Assembly (NCBI GenBank): GCA_963779845.1
Contig: CAVZZV010000001.1
Coordinates: forward strand, 744,001 to 808,000
Direction of reading: 5' to 3'
Length of the DNA stretch: 64,000 nt
Source of the DNA: CAVZZV01 sp963779845
GTDB lineage: Bacteria; Bacteroidota; Bacteroidia; Bacteroidales; GCA-2748055
The notes beneath the pieces were generated by a model. That model had not been told where the DNA came from. It saw nothing but the letters and a program-made list of their open reading frames with translations, and did no database searches. The first letter of the stretch is position 1; the number at the start of each line of letters is the position of its first letter. Made by a program: the position numbers and the translations under genes. Positions 1-8,305 of this stretch are shown here, piece by piece.

Positions 1-2
1 GA

Positions 3-407
3 GCCATACACTATTGGTTTCCCAAGATATACGGGAAAATGTTCGATGTTCGCTGGGCGAATATAGGCTGGGTGATTTTTTTCATTGGATATAACACCCT
101 TTACTTTCCGATGTTTCTCCTCGGGATGCATGGAATGCCCAGGAGATACTATGACTATGATGAAATGTTCCATAGTGGGAACATTATCTCAACCATGGGA
201 TCATGGATTATGATCGCGGGATTGATCATTATTATTATTAATCTCTTCAAGTCTTACCGAACTGGTGAAAAAGCCCCGGCAGATCCCTGGGGGGGCAAAA
301 CCCTGGAATGGACTATTCCTTCTCCCCCCCCACTGGAAAACTTTGAGGAAATCCCTGTAATTGAAAAAGGACCCTATGACTATAGAGAAGCCGAACCCAC
401 ATTATAA
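3..407 (+). CDS. ctaD: Cytochrome c oxidase subunit I, C-terminal part (5' end outside window)
   Basis: This is the tail of the heme-copper oxidase catalytic subunit. The frame is open from the window edge and reads AIHYWFPKIYGKM, the conserved HYWFPK segment after the last ligand-bearing helices. Two further membrane segments follow (around WVIFFIGYNTLYFPMFLLG and IMIAGLIIIIINLF), then a hydrophilic tail ending in TAA at 405-407. The heme and CuB ligands lie upstream of the window. The following subunit III gene overlaps its end by about 30 nt, which fits one operon. The identification rests on this motif and on the oxidase subunits that follow. Only about a fifth of the protein is visible. 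Confidence 0.9.
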   Translation, partial: AIHYWFPKIYGKMFDVRWANIGWVIFFIGYNTLYFPMFLLGMHGMPRRYYDYDEMFHSGNIISTMGSWIMIAGLIIIIINLFKSYRTGEKAPADPWGGKTLEWTIPSPPPLENFEEIPVIEKGPYDYREAEPTL

Positions 408-1011
408 GTTACCTATGGAAATTCACCGCGACGACGCAACATCAAAACTAGGAATGTGGTTATTCCTGTTTACCGAAATGCTTCTTTTTGCCGGGCTTTT
501 CATTGTATATTCTATGTACCGGTACCTGAACGCTGAAGCCTTTCATCATGCCGCGAAAGAACTCGACGTTTTTATCGGCACCGCGAACACCATTATCCTT
601 CTAATAAGCAGCGCGACCATTGCCATGTCGATTACCGCTATACAATTGAAAAACAAAAAGCTTTCTCTTATTTTTCTGGCCGTTACCCTTTTGCTGGGGC
701 TTATTTTTCTAATAAATAAATATTTTGAATGGAGTGCCAAGATTGGGCACCATATTTATCCGGGCTCTGAGGTTTTGGCCAGCTGGGGAAGAGGGGATGT
801 GTTGTTCTTCGGCTTATATTATTTCATGACAGGTCTCCATGCACTTCATATCATTATTGGGATGGCTTTTATTGCTGTGGTATTCGGGAGGATTGTCCAG
901 AATAAAATTACATTTGATAATTTCGTCCACCTTGAAAATTCCGGGCTATACTGGCATCTTGTCGATCTTATCTGGATATTCCTTTTCCCATTGTTCTATT
1001 TAATAACCTAA
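376..1011 (+). CDS. ctaE: Cytochrome c oxidase subunit III
   Basis: Integral membrane subunit III of the terminal oxidase. The protein has about five predicted membrane helices, including the family segments SKLGMWLFLFTEMLLFAG near the N-terminus and FYFMTGLHALHIIIG-like sequence in the second half (read as GLYYFMTGLHALHI). About 211 residues is usual for the short bacterial form. A TTG at 361 would give five more residues, but the ATG at 376 is preceded at about 4 nt by AAAGGA, so I chose 376. It overlaps the end of ctaD by 32 nt and is followed 12 nt later by subunit IV, consistent with co-translation in the oxidase operon. Confidence 0.92.
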   Translation: MTIEKPNPHYKLPMEIHRDDATSKLGMWLFLFTEMLLFAGLFIVYSMYRYLNAEAFHHAAKELDVFIGTANTIILLISSATIAMSITAIQLKNKKLSLIFLAVTLLLGLIFLINKYFEWSAKIGHHIYPGSEVLASWGRGDVLFFGLYYFMTGLHALHIIIGMAFIAVVFGRIVQNKITFDNFVHLENSGLYWHLVDLIWIFLFPLFYLIT

Positions 1012-1023
1012 ATATAAATTAAC

Positions 1024-1314
1024 ATGTCTGAAGATAATCCTGTCCCACATATTGTACCTTATCGTGTACATCTTACAATATTGGCCATCCTGATCACCCT
1101 TACCCTGACCTCGGTGGGCGTGACCCATATTGAACTGGGGGCGGTAACAGTAACTGTGGCCCTAATTATTGCTACTTTAAAAAGCAGTTTTGTCCTCGCC
1201 TATTTCATGCATCTTAAATTCGATCAGCGATTATTCTCCGTTATGGTAACAGGGGTTCTTACCCTCATTAGTGTGGTGATTGTGATAACTTTTTTAGACT
1301 ATTTATACCGGTAA
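1024..1314 (+). CDS. ctaF: Cytochrome c oxidase subunit IV (CyoD/CtaF-like)
   Basis: Small accessory membrane subunit of a caa3-type oxidase. The 96 residues contain three hydrophobic segments (near VHLTILAILITLTLTSVGV, VTVTVALIIATL and SVMVTGVLTLISVVIVITF), with the motif SSFVLAYFMHLKFD between the second and third that is typical of bacterial subunit IV. It lies between subunit III and subunit II with only 4 nt before the next start. The function is inferred from the family: it stabilises or assists assembly of the CuB site and is not catalytic itself. Confidence 0.85.
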   Translation: MSEDNPVPHIVPYRVHLTILAILITLTLTSVGVTHIELGAVTVTVALIIATLKSSFVLAYFMHLKFDQRLFSVMVTGVLTLISVVIVITFLDYLYR

Positions 1315-1318
1315 AGAT

Positions 1319-2272
1319 ATGTATTCATCAACGGGCATTGACGCTACAAGTTTTACGGGCAAAGTGGATACCGCTTTTCTGGTGACCTTCGGGGTAATTT
1401 TTTTCTTCCTGATATCCCTGACTGCCCTAATGATTTACTTCATTATAAAATATAACCGGAAAAAACATCCGGTGGCCGGTCATGCTTCAGGAAGCATGAA
1501 ACTGGAGATTATATGGACTGTGGTCCCCACTATTTTGGTCCTCGTGCTTTTCTATTTTGGCTGGGCGGGATGGAAACCTATGAAAACCCCTCCGGAAGGG
1601 GCACGACGAATTACAAGCACGGCAAGGATGTGGAGTTTTTCCTTTAAGTATGAAAATGGTAAAGTTTCCGACAAATTGGTGATCCCGGTGAATGAGCCTG
1701 TCATTATTGACCTTGAGAGTGTTGATGTTCTCCACAGTCTTTTTATACCGGCTTTCAGGGTTAAGGAAGATATGGTGCCTGGAATTCCAAAGCAGATGTG
1801 GTTCAGTCCCACAGCCCCGGGAAAATACCATATCTTTTGCGCCGAATATTGCGGGCTAAGGCATTCCTACATGGAGTCGAGTGTCGAAGTTCTCTCCCCG
1901 GAAGAATTTAATGAATGGTATACCGACACTACTGCTGCTGTTGTTACCGGCCTCGCCACTGAAAACACTGTTGGCGATCAGGGATTTTCCATATTGCAAA
2001 ATCAGGGCTGCAATGCCTGCCACTCTTCAGATGGATCTAAATTAGTCGGCCCCTCCTATCTGGGGATCTGGGGCGAGGAACAGGTTGTTGTGGAAAACGG
2101 ATCGGAAAAAACCATTACGGTCGATGATAATTACATTAAAAACTCAATATACCAGCCAAATTCACAAATCGTAAAAGGGTATCAAAAAGGTCTTATGCAA
2201 AGTTACGAAGGAGTTGTAAGTGAAGAAGAGATCGCAAAAATCATTGAGTACCTTAAAACCCTTGAAAACTAA
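1319..2272 (+). CDS. ctaC: Cytochrome c oxidase subunit II with C-terminal cytochrome c domain
   Basis: Electron-entry subunit of a caa3 oxidase. There are two N-terminal membrane helices, and then a cupredoxin domain whose CuA ligands are visible near residues 173-184 as CAEYCGLRHSYM. A fused class I cytochrome c follows, with heme motif CNACH near residues 231-235 and a downstream GLMQSYEG segment that can supply the axial Met. The fusion means electrons can pass from a soluble carrier or complex III through the attached heme to CuA. The gene sits 4 nt after subunit IV, and its last 53 nt overlap the predicted start of the heme O synthase gene. Confidence 0.93.
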   Translation: MYSSTGIDATSFTGKVDTAFLVTFGVIFFFLISLTALMIYFIIKYNRKKHPVAGHASGSMKLEIIWTVVPTILVLVLFYFGWAGWKPMKTPPEGARRITSTARMWSFSFKYENGKVSDKLVIPVNEPVIIDLESVDVLHSLFIPAFRVKEDMVPGIPKQMWFSPTAPGKYHIFCAEYCGLRHSYMESSVEVLSPEEFNEWYTDTTAAVVTGLATENTVGDQGFSILQNQGCNACHSSDGSKLVGPSYLGIWGEEQVVVENGSEKTITVDDNYIKNSIYQPNSQIVKGYQKGLMQSYEGVVSEEEIAKIIEYLKTLEN

Positions 2273-3134
2273 AAATTCAGGGAATTGGGTAAACAGGCTC
2301 TTTGACCTGGTCAAATTACCGGTGATCCTTCCTGTTTCCCTTACCGCATTTACCGGTTTTATTCTTTATACCCCCATTTTCAGCCCCCCGGTTTTCCTGA
2401 TTACCCTCGGGGTGCTATGCATGGCCGCATCTGCTTCCATTATTAATCAAATCCAGGAGAGAGGAATTGACGCAATAATGGAAAGAACCGAAAAACGTCC
2501 TATCCCAAGTGGACGGGTATCCCTCAGGATAGCCTGGACATTAAGCTTTGTATTTCTCTTTTCAGGGGTATGGCTATTATGGACTTTCGGTTCGGGGATG
2601 GCCGTTTTTCTGGCCATTTTATCGCTCGTTTGGTATAACCTGGTCTATACCCAACTTAAAAGAGTTACCGCATTTGCAGTGGTTCCTGGTTCTCTGACAG
2701 GCGCATTACCCCCATTGATCGGCTGGACAGCGGCAGGAGGACATTTATTGGATAAAACAGCTGTAATACTCGCCTGCATTTTCTTCATAGGGCAGGTTCC
2801 TCATTTTTGGTTGCTCCTTTTGAAGTATGGTGATCAATATAAAAAGGCCGGCCTTCCCGTGCTCACCGATTTACTCTCCCGGGTCCAGATCAGAAGACTT
2901 AGTTTTTCCTGGGTCGCCGTGTGCATGGCAAGCTCTCTGCTTCTGGTAATTTTTGGGGTTATTCAATCGAAAGTATTAGCCCTTCTTCTACTCCTTAGCG
3001 CCTTTATTACCCTGTTATTATTCCGTCCTATATTAAAAGAGGGGGATTCTATAGTTTATAATAAGAGGTACTTTGTTGTTTTGAATTCCTATTATCTTGT
3101 TTTAATACTTCTTCTGGTGGTTTCAGCATTTTAG
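2220..3134 (+). CDS. ctaB: Protoheme IX farnesyltransferase (heme O synthase)
   Basis: UbiA-superfamily membrane enzyme that adds a farnesyl group to heme B to make heme O, a precursor needed by the adjacent oxidase. The family motif is clear near residues 75-100: NQIQERGIDAIMERT followed by RPIPSGRVS, equivalent to the Asp-rich NxxxDxxxDxxMxRTxxRP motif. Here the first Asp position is E/R-like and DAIMERT is kept. About eight hydrophobic helices follow. The first possible start is GTG at 2220, inside ctaC, giving a 53-nt overlap. The charged leader before NWVNRLFDLVKLP makes a later start possible, but none has an ATG close to the first helix. No heme A synthase is seen next to it. Confidence 0.88.
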   Translation: MKKRSQKSLSTLKPLKTKNSGNWVNRLFDLVKLPVILPVSLTAFTGFILYTPIFSPPVFLITLGVLCMAASASIINQIQERGIDAIMERTEKRPIPSGRVSLRIAWTLSFVFLFSGVWLLWTFGSGMAVFLAILSLVWYNLVYTQLKRVTAFAVVPGSLTGALPPLIGWTAAGGHLLDKTAVILACIFFIGQVPHFWLLLLKYGDQYKKAGLPVLTDLLSRVQIRRLSFSWVAVCMASSLLLVIFGVIQSKVLALLLLLSAFITLLLFRPILKEGDSIVYNKRYFVVLNSYYLVLILLLVVSAF

Positions 3135-3418
3135 GAAGAGGTAAATCTCTCCCTTTATAAGCTTGTTTATCATTTCTGCTACAGATCTTTTAGAAGGGGA
3201 ATTTTATCATGAGACCCATTTGTCAGAAAAATTATTTCACCAGCAAACCTTCCGGACTTATTGTCGTTTCAAGGGATGAATCGCCTAGCATTTACCCAGT
3301 TGAAATCTTATAATAATTATTCGGAAATATACTTCTAAGTAAAAATATTTTATCCTCTTCAAATTATTCTGAAATCCCCTTTATTTGCTTAATTTCGCCC
3401 TCTTATTCACCATTTATT
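3135..3418 (+). other. Intergenic region between ctaB and the BASS transporter
   Basis: There is no gene-like frame here on either strand. A one-mismatch match to the Bacteroidota -7 element (TAatTTcG, 3390-3397) lies 22 nt before the transporter ATG and could be its promoter, but no TTG is found at the expected distance upstream. No clear terminator hairpin follows ctaB. Confidence 0.4.
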
Positions 3419-4282
3419 ATGGAAAACCTGTTTTCTGGAATCTTACTCCCGGTTACCCTTGCCATAATCACATTGGGTATGGGGCTCTCCATTACGCTCA
3501 GTGATTTTAAACGGATCTTCCTTTACCCAAAAGCAATGATTATCGGCTTGCTCTGCCAATTGTTATTGCTTCCTCTGATCGCTTTCGGAATTAGTTCAAT
3601 GGCCCATATCGATCCTGTTTATAAAGTTGGATTAATGATTATCTCCGCCTGCCCCGGTGGTGCCACATCCAACCTGGTTACTTTTATGCTCGCCGGGAAT
3701 GTAGCCTTGTCTATTTCCATGACGGTGGTCAACAATCTCATAATACTTATTACAATACCATTGATCGTAGGATTATCACTCGATTTTTTCATGGGACAAC
3801 AGACCGAGATTGTATTGCCAGTATTCAGCACTATCCTGAATATTTTACTCGTAACTATAGGTCCTGCACTGACCGGCGTATTTATAAGGCACTACCTTAA
3901 GGGAATTGCCGACAACCTTCGAAAGCCTTTACAATATGCGCTTCCCATTCTTCTTATTTCTGTATTTCTTGGAGTTTTGTTTATCGATAAAGGAAATCTG
4001 AACACCCCCACCCGGGATTATCTCTTCTTGTTGCCATTTGCACTGCTTCTTAATCTCTTATCGATGATTGGCGGGTGGCTAGCAGCCAGATTCTTCAATC
4101 TCCGGAAGAAAAACCAGTTTACCATTTCCGTGGAGGTGGGACTTCAAAATTCTGCCCTGGCCATTTTTGTTGCAGCTACCCTTCTGGACAACACTGCAAT
4201 GGCAGTGGTCGCCGTTATTTATGGTTCATTTTCATTCTTTACCACGGCCCTTTTTGGATATGCGGTGAAGAAGATTAGTTAG
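3419..4282 (+). CDS. Bile acid:sodium symporter (BASS/SBF) family transporter
   Basis: A 287-residue polytopic membrane protein with about nine or ten helices. Family hallmarks are the early segment LGMGLSITLSDFKRI and the motif ISACPGGATSNLVTFMLAGNVALS in the first third, followed near the C-terminus by VEVGLQNSALAIFVA, the equivalent of the second half-site. Bacterial members carry organic anions with sodium, and the substrate cannot be told from sequence. The gene stands alone between the oxidase operon and a repeat array. It ends 6 nt before the first repeat unit, and the next gene is convergent. Confidence 0.85.
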   Translation: MENLFSGILLPVTLAIITLGMGLSITLSDFKRIFLYPKAMIIGLLCQLLLLPLIAFGISSMAHIDPVYKVGLMIISACPGGATSNLVTFMLAGNVALSISMTVVNNLIILITIPLIVGLSLDFFMGQQTEIVLPVFSTILNILLVTIGPALTGVFIRHYLKGIADNLRKPLQYALPILLISVFLGVLFIDKGNLNTPTRDYLFLLPFALLLNLLSMIGGWLAARFFNLRKKNQFTISVEVGLQNSALAIFVAATLLDNTAMAVVAVIYGSFSFFTTALFGYAVKKIS

Positions 4283-4288
4283 GGAAGA

Positions 4289-4934
4289 GAAACCGAGAGG
4301 AGACGATAAACCGCAAGGGGCGCAAGGAACGTAAGGAAAATAGAAGAGAAACCGCCAGGAACGCGAGAGGAGAAGAGAAACCGCAAGGAGCGCAAGGAAC
4401 GCAAGGAAAACCATAGCGTACTTTACGGTTAACCTTTGCGACCCTTGCGACCTTTGCGGTTAAATCTTCCACCGCTATCTTTGCGGTTAAAATCTCCTTG
4501 CGACCTTTGCGGTTAAATCTTCCACCGCTATCCTTGCGGTTAAAATCTCCTTGCGATCCTTGCGGTTAAATCTCCTTGCGATCTTTGCGGTTAAATCTTC
4601 CACCGCTATCCTTGCGGTTAAAATCTCCTTGCGACCTTTGCGGTTAAATCTCCTTGCGATCCTTGCGGTTAAATCTCCTTGCGACCTTTGCGGTTAAATC
4701 TTCCACCGCTATCCTTGCGGTTAAATCTCCTTGCGACCTTTGCGGTTAAATCTTCCACCGCTATCCTTGCGGTTAAATCTCCTTGCGACCTTTGCGGTTA
4801 AATCTTCCACCGCTATCCTTGCGGTTAAAATCTCCTTGCGACCTTTGCGGTTAAATCTTCCACCGCTATCCTTGCGGTTAAAATCTCCTTGCGAACCTTG
4901 CGGTTAAATCTTCCACCGGCCTTCTCGGTTAAAC
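4289..4934. repeat. Array of AACCGCAAGG-type short repeats in opposed orientations
   Basis: The whole gap between two convergent genes is built from one short element. The left part (4289-4415) carries about three units in one orientation (AAACCGCAAGG, then CGCAAGGAACG). From 4424 to 4934 the complement runs on, with about 18 copies of TTGCGGTTAAA. Two modules alternate there: CTCCTTGCGACC-TTTGCGGTTAAAT (about 25 nt) and CTTCCACCGCTATCC-TTGCGGTTAAAAT (about 28 nt). Because the two parts are complementary, a transcript entering from either side could fold into long imperfect hairpins, so the array may end both transcripts. There are no unique spacers, so it is not a CRISPR. Related single copies occur at 17739-17826 and near 32203. 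Confidence 0.9.
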
Positions 4935-4935
4935 A

Positions 4936-5778
4936 TTACAAAACCACCACCAGGAGAGGGAGAACAAAAACTCCTTCAGCCATTAGCCCGTAACGTCTGC
5001 CCACGTTAAAAAATGCAGGCCACAAATAAAGACTCATAAGTCCGGCCGTCATTAGAAAAAGGATGGCATAATGCAGAAATGAAAATCGGGCACCGGTGAA
5101 TATTATCGAAGCAAGCAGCACAAACAATGCCAGCAGGTTGATAATAAGCATTGCCTTTCTCGTAGCCCCGGCCCCAAAATCGGTGGCAAAAGTTTTTTTA
5201 TGTTGGTTCCGGTCTTCTCCTATCTCATAAAAACTAAAACTTAACACGTTCGACAATACCAGTAAACCAAAGACAATGATCATGCTAATTTCGGAAAAAC
5301 CGATATCCCTTCCGGAATATATAATCGGTCCTCCCCATATGGCGAGAGTGTAAATAATGGCCACCCATAATTCCTTGATAAAAAATAATTTGTAGGAGCT
5401 GCCGTAAAATAGCTGCAACATAAAATAAACTGCTGTGGCCATTAGCAATACGAAACCATAACGGATGACATCCGGATTCAGCACGTAGAGAATGAACCTG
5501 AAATCAAATACGGCAATAATAAAAGTAAGCAGTATAAATGGGATTTTATACCTGTAAAATGTCCTTCGAACTGGATTTGGCGCTTCCGGTCCGGCCTTTA
5601 TCCCGTCAATTATATGGTCCGTGAAATAAATGATCCATGTTGAAAGAGCAATGATGATAAAGTATGACACCGGCAAAAGATGGACGAAAACAGAGGCCGC
5701 GAAAATTGAGCCAGCCACCACCCCCAACACAATATCCAGAGACCAAAAGTGAAGGTAATATAAGGGTTTTATTTTCAT
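4936..5778 (-). CDS. UbiA-like integral membrane protein
   Basis: A 280-residue protein with about eight hydrophobic segments. Two polar loops resemble degenerate UbiA prenyltransferase motifs: TDHIIDGIKAGPEAPNPVRR near residue 55, and FYEIGEDRNQHKKTFATDFG near residue 190 (compare the YDYEEDxxxGxKTLA loop of the family). The first loop keeps only part of the Asp-rich signature, so the catalytic role is uncertain. It starts 78 nt downstream of the end of actF on the same strand and may be co-transcribed with the act operon. A role in quinone or heme prenylation would suit the neighbourhood, but that is inference. Confidence 0.5.
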   Translation of the reverse strand: MKIKPLYYLHFWSLDIVLGVVAGSIFAASVFVHLLPVSYFIIIALSTWIIYFTDHIIDGIKAGPEAPNPVRRTFYRYKIPFILLTFIIAVFDFRFILYVLNPDVIRYGFVLLMATAVYFMLQLFYGSSYKLFFIKELWVAIIYTLAIWGGPIIYSGRDIGFSEISMIIVFGLLVLSNVLSFSFYEIGEDRNQHKKTFATDFGAGATRKAMLIINLLALFVLLASIIFTGARFSFLHYAILFLMTAGLMSLYLWPAFFNVGRRYGLMAEGVFVLPLLVVVL

Positions 5779-5856
5779 AGGAGCATAATCTCAGGTTAAA
5801 AAAATTATAGCGTATTTAAACCCGGGTCGCCTGGGGAGGCATCATGAAGGATTATT

Positions 5857-7045
5857 TTAGAAATGATGCTCCAAACTCTCTCCCAAATAGGGGTGATTAA
5901 CCGGAATGATCCTCGCTTTTCCAAGACTAACAGATATAATAAGGGCAAAAAGTCCGGCATAGCCAAGAAAACTCCCAATTTCAATCAGTCCAAAATGGTA
6001 ATTCACCGGTAACCGGTGGCATAATCTGAAGGTACTGCTCAACATATTGACCCAGAATCAAAAACAGGATTACGATAAATATCACTTTCTTATTCCTGCT
6101 TGTAAATACCGGCAACAAAACCATAAAAGGTACAGCCCAGTTTAAAATAATCTCTGCAAAAAACAGAATTTTCCAGCCCTCCTGCCAACGGGAATAATAA
6201 TATACCGTTTCCTCCGGGATGTTACCATACCAGATCAACATGAATTGTACGAACCACATGTATCCCCAAAGAATGGCTAACATAAAAATGTACCTGCTGA
6301 AATCATGGAGATGAAACTTATTCATAAATGGAAAGTATCCTTTGGAATGTAAAAGGAATATTATCAATACCATAATACTGACCCCGTGCAATAAGGCGGA
6401 AACAACATTTTTCACGGCAAATATGGTTGAGTACCAATGTGGTGAAAGAGACATAATCCAGTCAAAAGCCGAGAAAAGAAGGGTCACGGCTAAAACAAAG
6501 ATCAGGATTTTAGAGAAATGATGGCTTTTTTTGAAATACTTCAGCCCCCCGGTAACATCCTCCTTAAGGGAAAAATTTCTCAAAACAAGAGTCAGGCTGA
6601 TCCAGAGACCGAAATATATGATGGTTCGGATATAAAAAAATGTTGTATTCAGGTAGGGTGACTTATGTTGAAGAAGGGCATCTCCGTGTGTCGCCTCTTC
6701 ATGACTCCAGTGGTATAGGTTATGAATCCCAAAAATGAGCAATAGAAAAAAAATGGCAGCAAAGGGAATATAGGCCATCATAGATTCAGAAACCCTTTTA
6801 AAGCCCGCAGACCATCCAGATTGAGTGATATACTGAATGGCAAGAAAAAAGGTCGCTCCGAGGGAAAGCGAAAGGAAATAGTAGTTATTCAGGAGATAAC
6901 TTGCCCAGGCCCGGTTCGGATCCATAAAGAATCCTGCCCCCATAATGAGCAATCCGGCGGTGGCAATTACCGCTGCAAGTATACGAAACCTTAATGAAAT
7001 CTTAATTTCCTCATTCATACTGATGTTTTTTTGAATAGTGTCCAC
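5857..7045 (-). pseudogene. actF: Alternative complex III subunit ActF, interrupted by a +1 frameshift
   Basis: NrfD-like polytopic membrane subunit of alternative complex III (quinol:cytochrome c oxidoreductase). The first frame (7045 down to 5981) gives 354 residues and ends abruptly in MPPVTGELPFWTD. The adjacent frame continues with HFGLIEIGSFLGYAGLFAL and finishes with HPYLGESLEHHF at 5857, which is the expected ActF end. The frames join if one C is removed from the CC at about 5998-5999 (reading GAA TTA CAT TTT GGA). About ten helices are predicted in total. It is the last act gene and is followed by the UbiA-like gene. Type is given as pseudogene only because the frame is broken. Sequencing error is an equal possibility, since the residues on both sides are conserved. 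Confidence 0.8.
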
Positions 7046-7111
7046 GAGTTAAATTTCGTTGAAGCTATAAAAGGATGTTTATCCTCTTCACAGATTTTTC
7101 ATCCACATTTC

Positions 7112-7750
7112 TCACTGCCCTGCGGTGCTATCCAATTCCTCCCCTTCCGAAGCAGATTGATTTCCAGCCGAAACAGTATCGTGAAGGGGATTCTCTTGCA
7201 GGACTTCCCTTATATAATGTACAATTTTCCAGCGGTCCGGTGGCCTGATCAACGAACCATGTGCCCCCATTGAACCGAATCCAAGGGTAATAGTATGAAA
7301 AATCTCTCCCTCCCTAAGTGAACGGGCATTTTCATCCACCAATGATCTTGGTTTGGCCACATATAACCCGCTCGAATATAAAAATCCGTCTCCTTCACCT
7401 TTATTACCGTGGCAATCCATGCAAAAAACATGATATTCCTGTTCACCTCTTTTTAGACTCGCAGTATCCAAAGGAACAGGGTTTACCAGTTCTTCCCCGG
7501 CCCTTTCCCTTTCACCAGGATCAAGGGTATACTGAAAGGGGATAAAGTCTCTCGGGATTGTTCCCTCCACGGGAGTTCTCATGGTCTTGCCATCTTCAAA
7601 ATTCGGATTCGGTTTCCAGCTTTCGTAAGCGTAGGAATAGAACATATCGGGGAAATAATCCCAGCCTGTTTCGTTCCTGTCCCGATCGCACCGGATCATC
7701 AGGAGAATCATGGCTAATACTATAAAATATTTCATCGCGTTTCTGGCCAT
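7112..7750 (-). CDS. actE: Alternative complex III subunit ActE, monoheme cytochrome c
   Basis: A 212-residue periplasmic monoheme cytochrome c subunit. The N-terminus is a short hydrophobic stretch ending in a possible lipobox (LMIRC, Cys about residue 21), so a lipid anchor is likely. The heme motif CMDCH with following GNKGEGDG lies near residues 112-116, and the candidate axial Met is in FGSMGAHG about 50 residues later. The C-terminal 25 residues are acidic and low in complexity. The gene starts 3 nt after the actD stop, and actF begins 66 nt downstream. In the family, ActE passes electrons from the complex to the oxidase or a soluble carrier. Confidence 0.88.
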   Translation of the reverse strand: MARNAMKYFIVLAMILLMIRCDRDRNETGWDYFPDMFYSYAYESWKPNPNFEDGKTMRTPVEGTIPRDFIPFQYTLDPGERERAGEELVNPVPLDTASLKRGEQEYHVFCMDCHGNKGEGDGFLYSSGLYVAKPRSLVDENARSLREGEIFHTITLGFGSMGAHGSLIRPPDRWKIVHYIREVLQENPLHDTVSAGNQSASEGEELDSTAGQ

Positions 7751-7753
7751 AAT

Positions 7754-8287
7754 TCAATTTATTAGAGGTTCCGGTTCTTTTTCTGTTACTTCAACTGCTC
7801 CTGCTTCTGTTAAAATCCCTCCGGCATCATCATATTTCTCTTCTCCAAGAACATCCCGGTCCAGGACTATTATAAACATGTCATCAGTTGCACGTGAATC
7901 AAAAATAAAGTTCTTTCGCCCTGGATAAAGTTTTGAAACCGCAGAAAAGGTAGCCAGGCTGCTTATGGTAACAATGAAAATTGTAAGCACAATGGTAATA
8001 ATGATAAAGGAAGGAAAGGAGTTGAAGGGTTTCCCGCCATATACAATGGGCCAACTAATGACCGAGGTATAATAAAGGAATGCGAGCACGGCTAAGGCTC
8101 CCATAAGACCATAAAAATAAGCGGCCAGGGGCAGTCTTGTTTTTCTTTTAAGCAGGTGTAGTACCTCGTGGATAGGATATGGCATAAAGATATCATGAAT
8201 ATCATATCCCCCCTCCTGCAATTTCCGTATGGATGAAAGGAGTTTCTCCTCGTCATCAAAAACCCCTATTTTATATTTTTTGTTCAT
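7754..8287 (-). CDS. actD: Alternative complex III membrane subunit ActD (DUF3341-like)
   Basis: A 177-residue subunit with a cytoplasmic N-terminal domain and two membrane helices. The N-terminal stretch IGVFDDEEKLLSSIRKLQEGGYDIHDIFMPYPIHEV is characteristic of ActD: a sensor-like alpha/beta segment with the sequence PYPIH. The two helices follow near residues 60-80 and 95-120. It sits between actC and actE with gaps of 18 and 3 nt. No cofactor-binding residues are evident, in line with the family's structural role in the complex. Confidence 0.85.
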   Translation of the reverse strand: MNKKYKIGVFDDEEKLLSSIRKLQEGGYDIHDIFMPYPIHEVLHLLKRKTRLPLAAYFYGLMGALAVLAFLYYTSVISWPIVYGGKPFNSFPSFIIITIVLTIFIVTISSLATFSAVSKLYPGRKNFIFDSRATDDMFIIVLDRDVLGEEKYDDAGGILTEAGAVEVTEKEPEPLIN

Positions 8288-8305
8288 GGCACATAAAATT
8301 AAATC

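Noticed and set aside
1487..1831. 114-residue minus-strand frame inside ctaC
   Set aside because: Antisense to conserved subunit II sequence with no independent support.
4275..4472. Short minus-strand open frames rich in Cys-Ala-Pro and Leu-Arg
   Set aside because: They are produced by translating the AACCGCAAGG repeats and have no start context or family match.
4289..4934. Possible CRISPR array
   Set aside because: The units are continuous, with two alternating repeat modules and no unique spacers of constant length; no cas genes are near.
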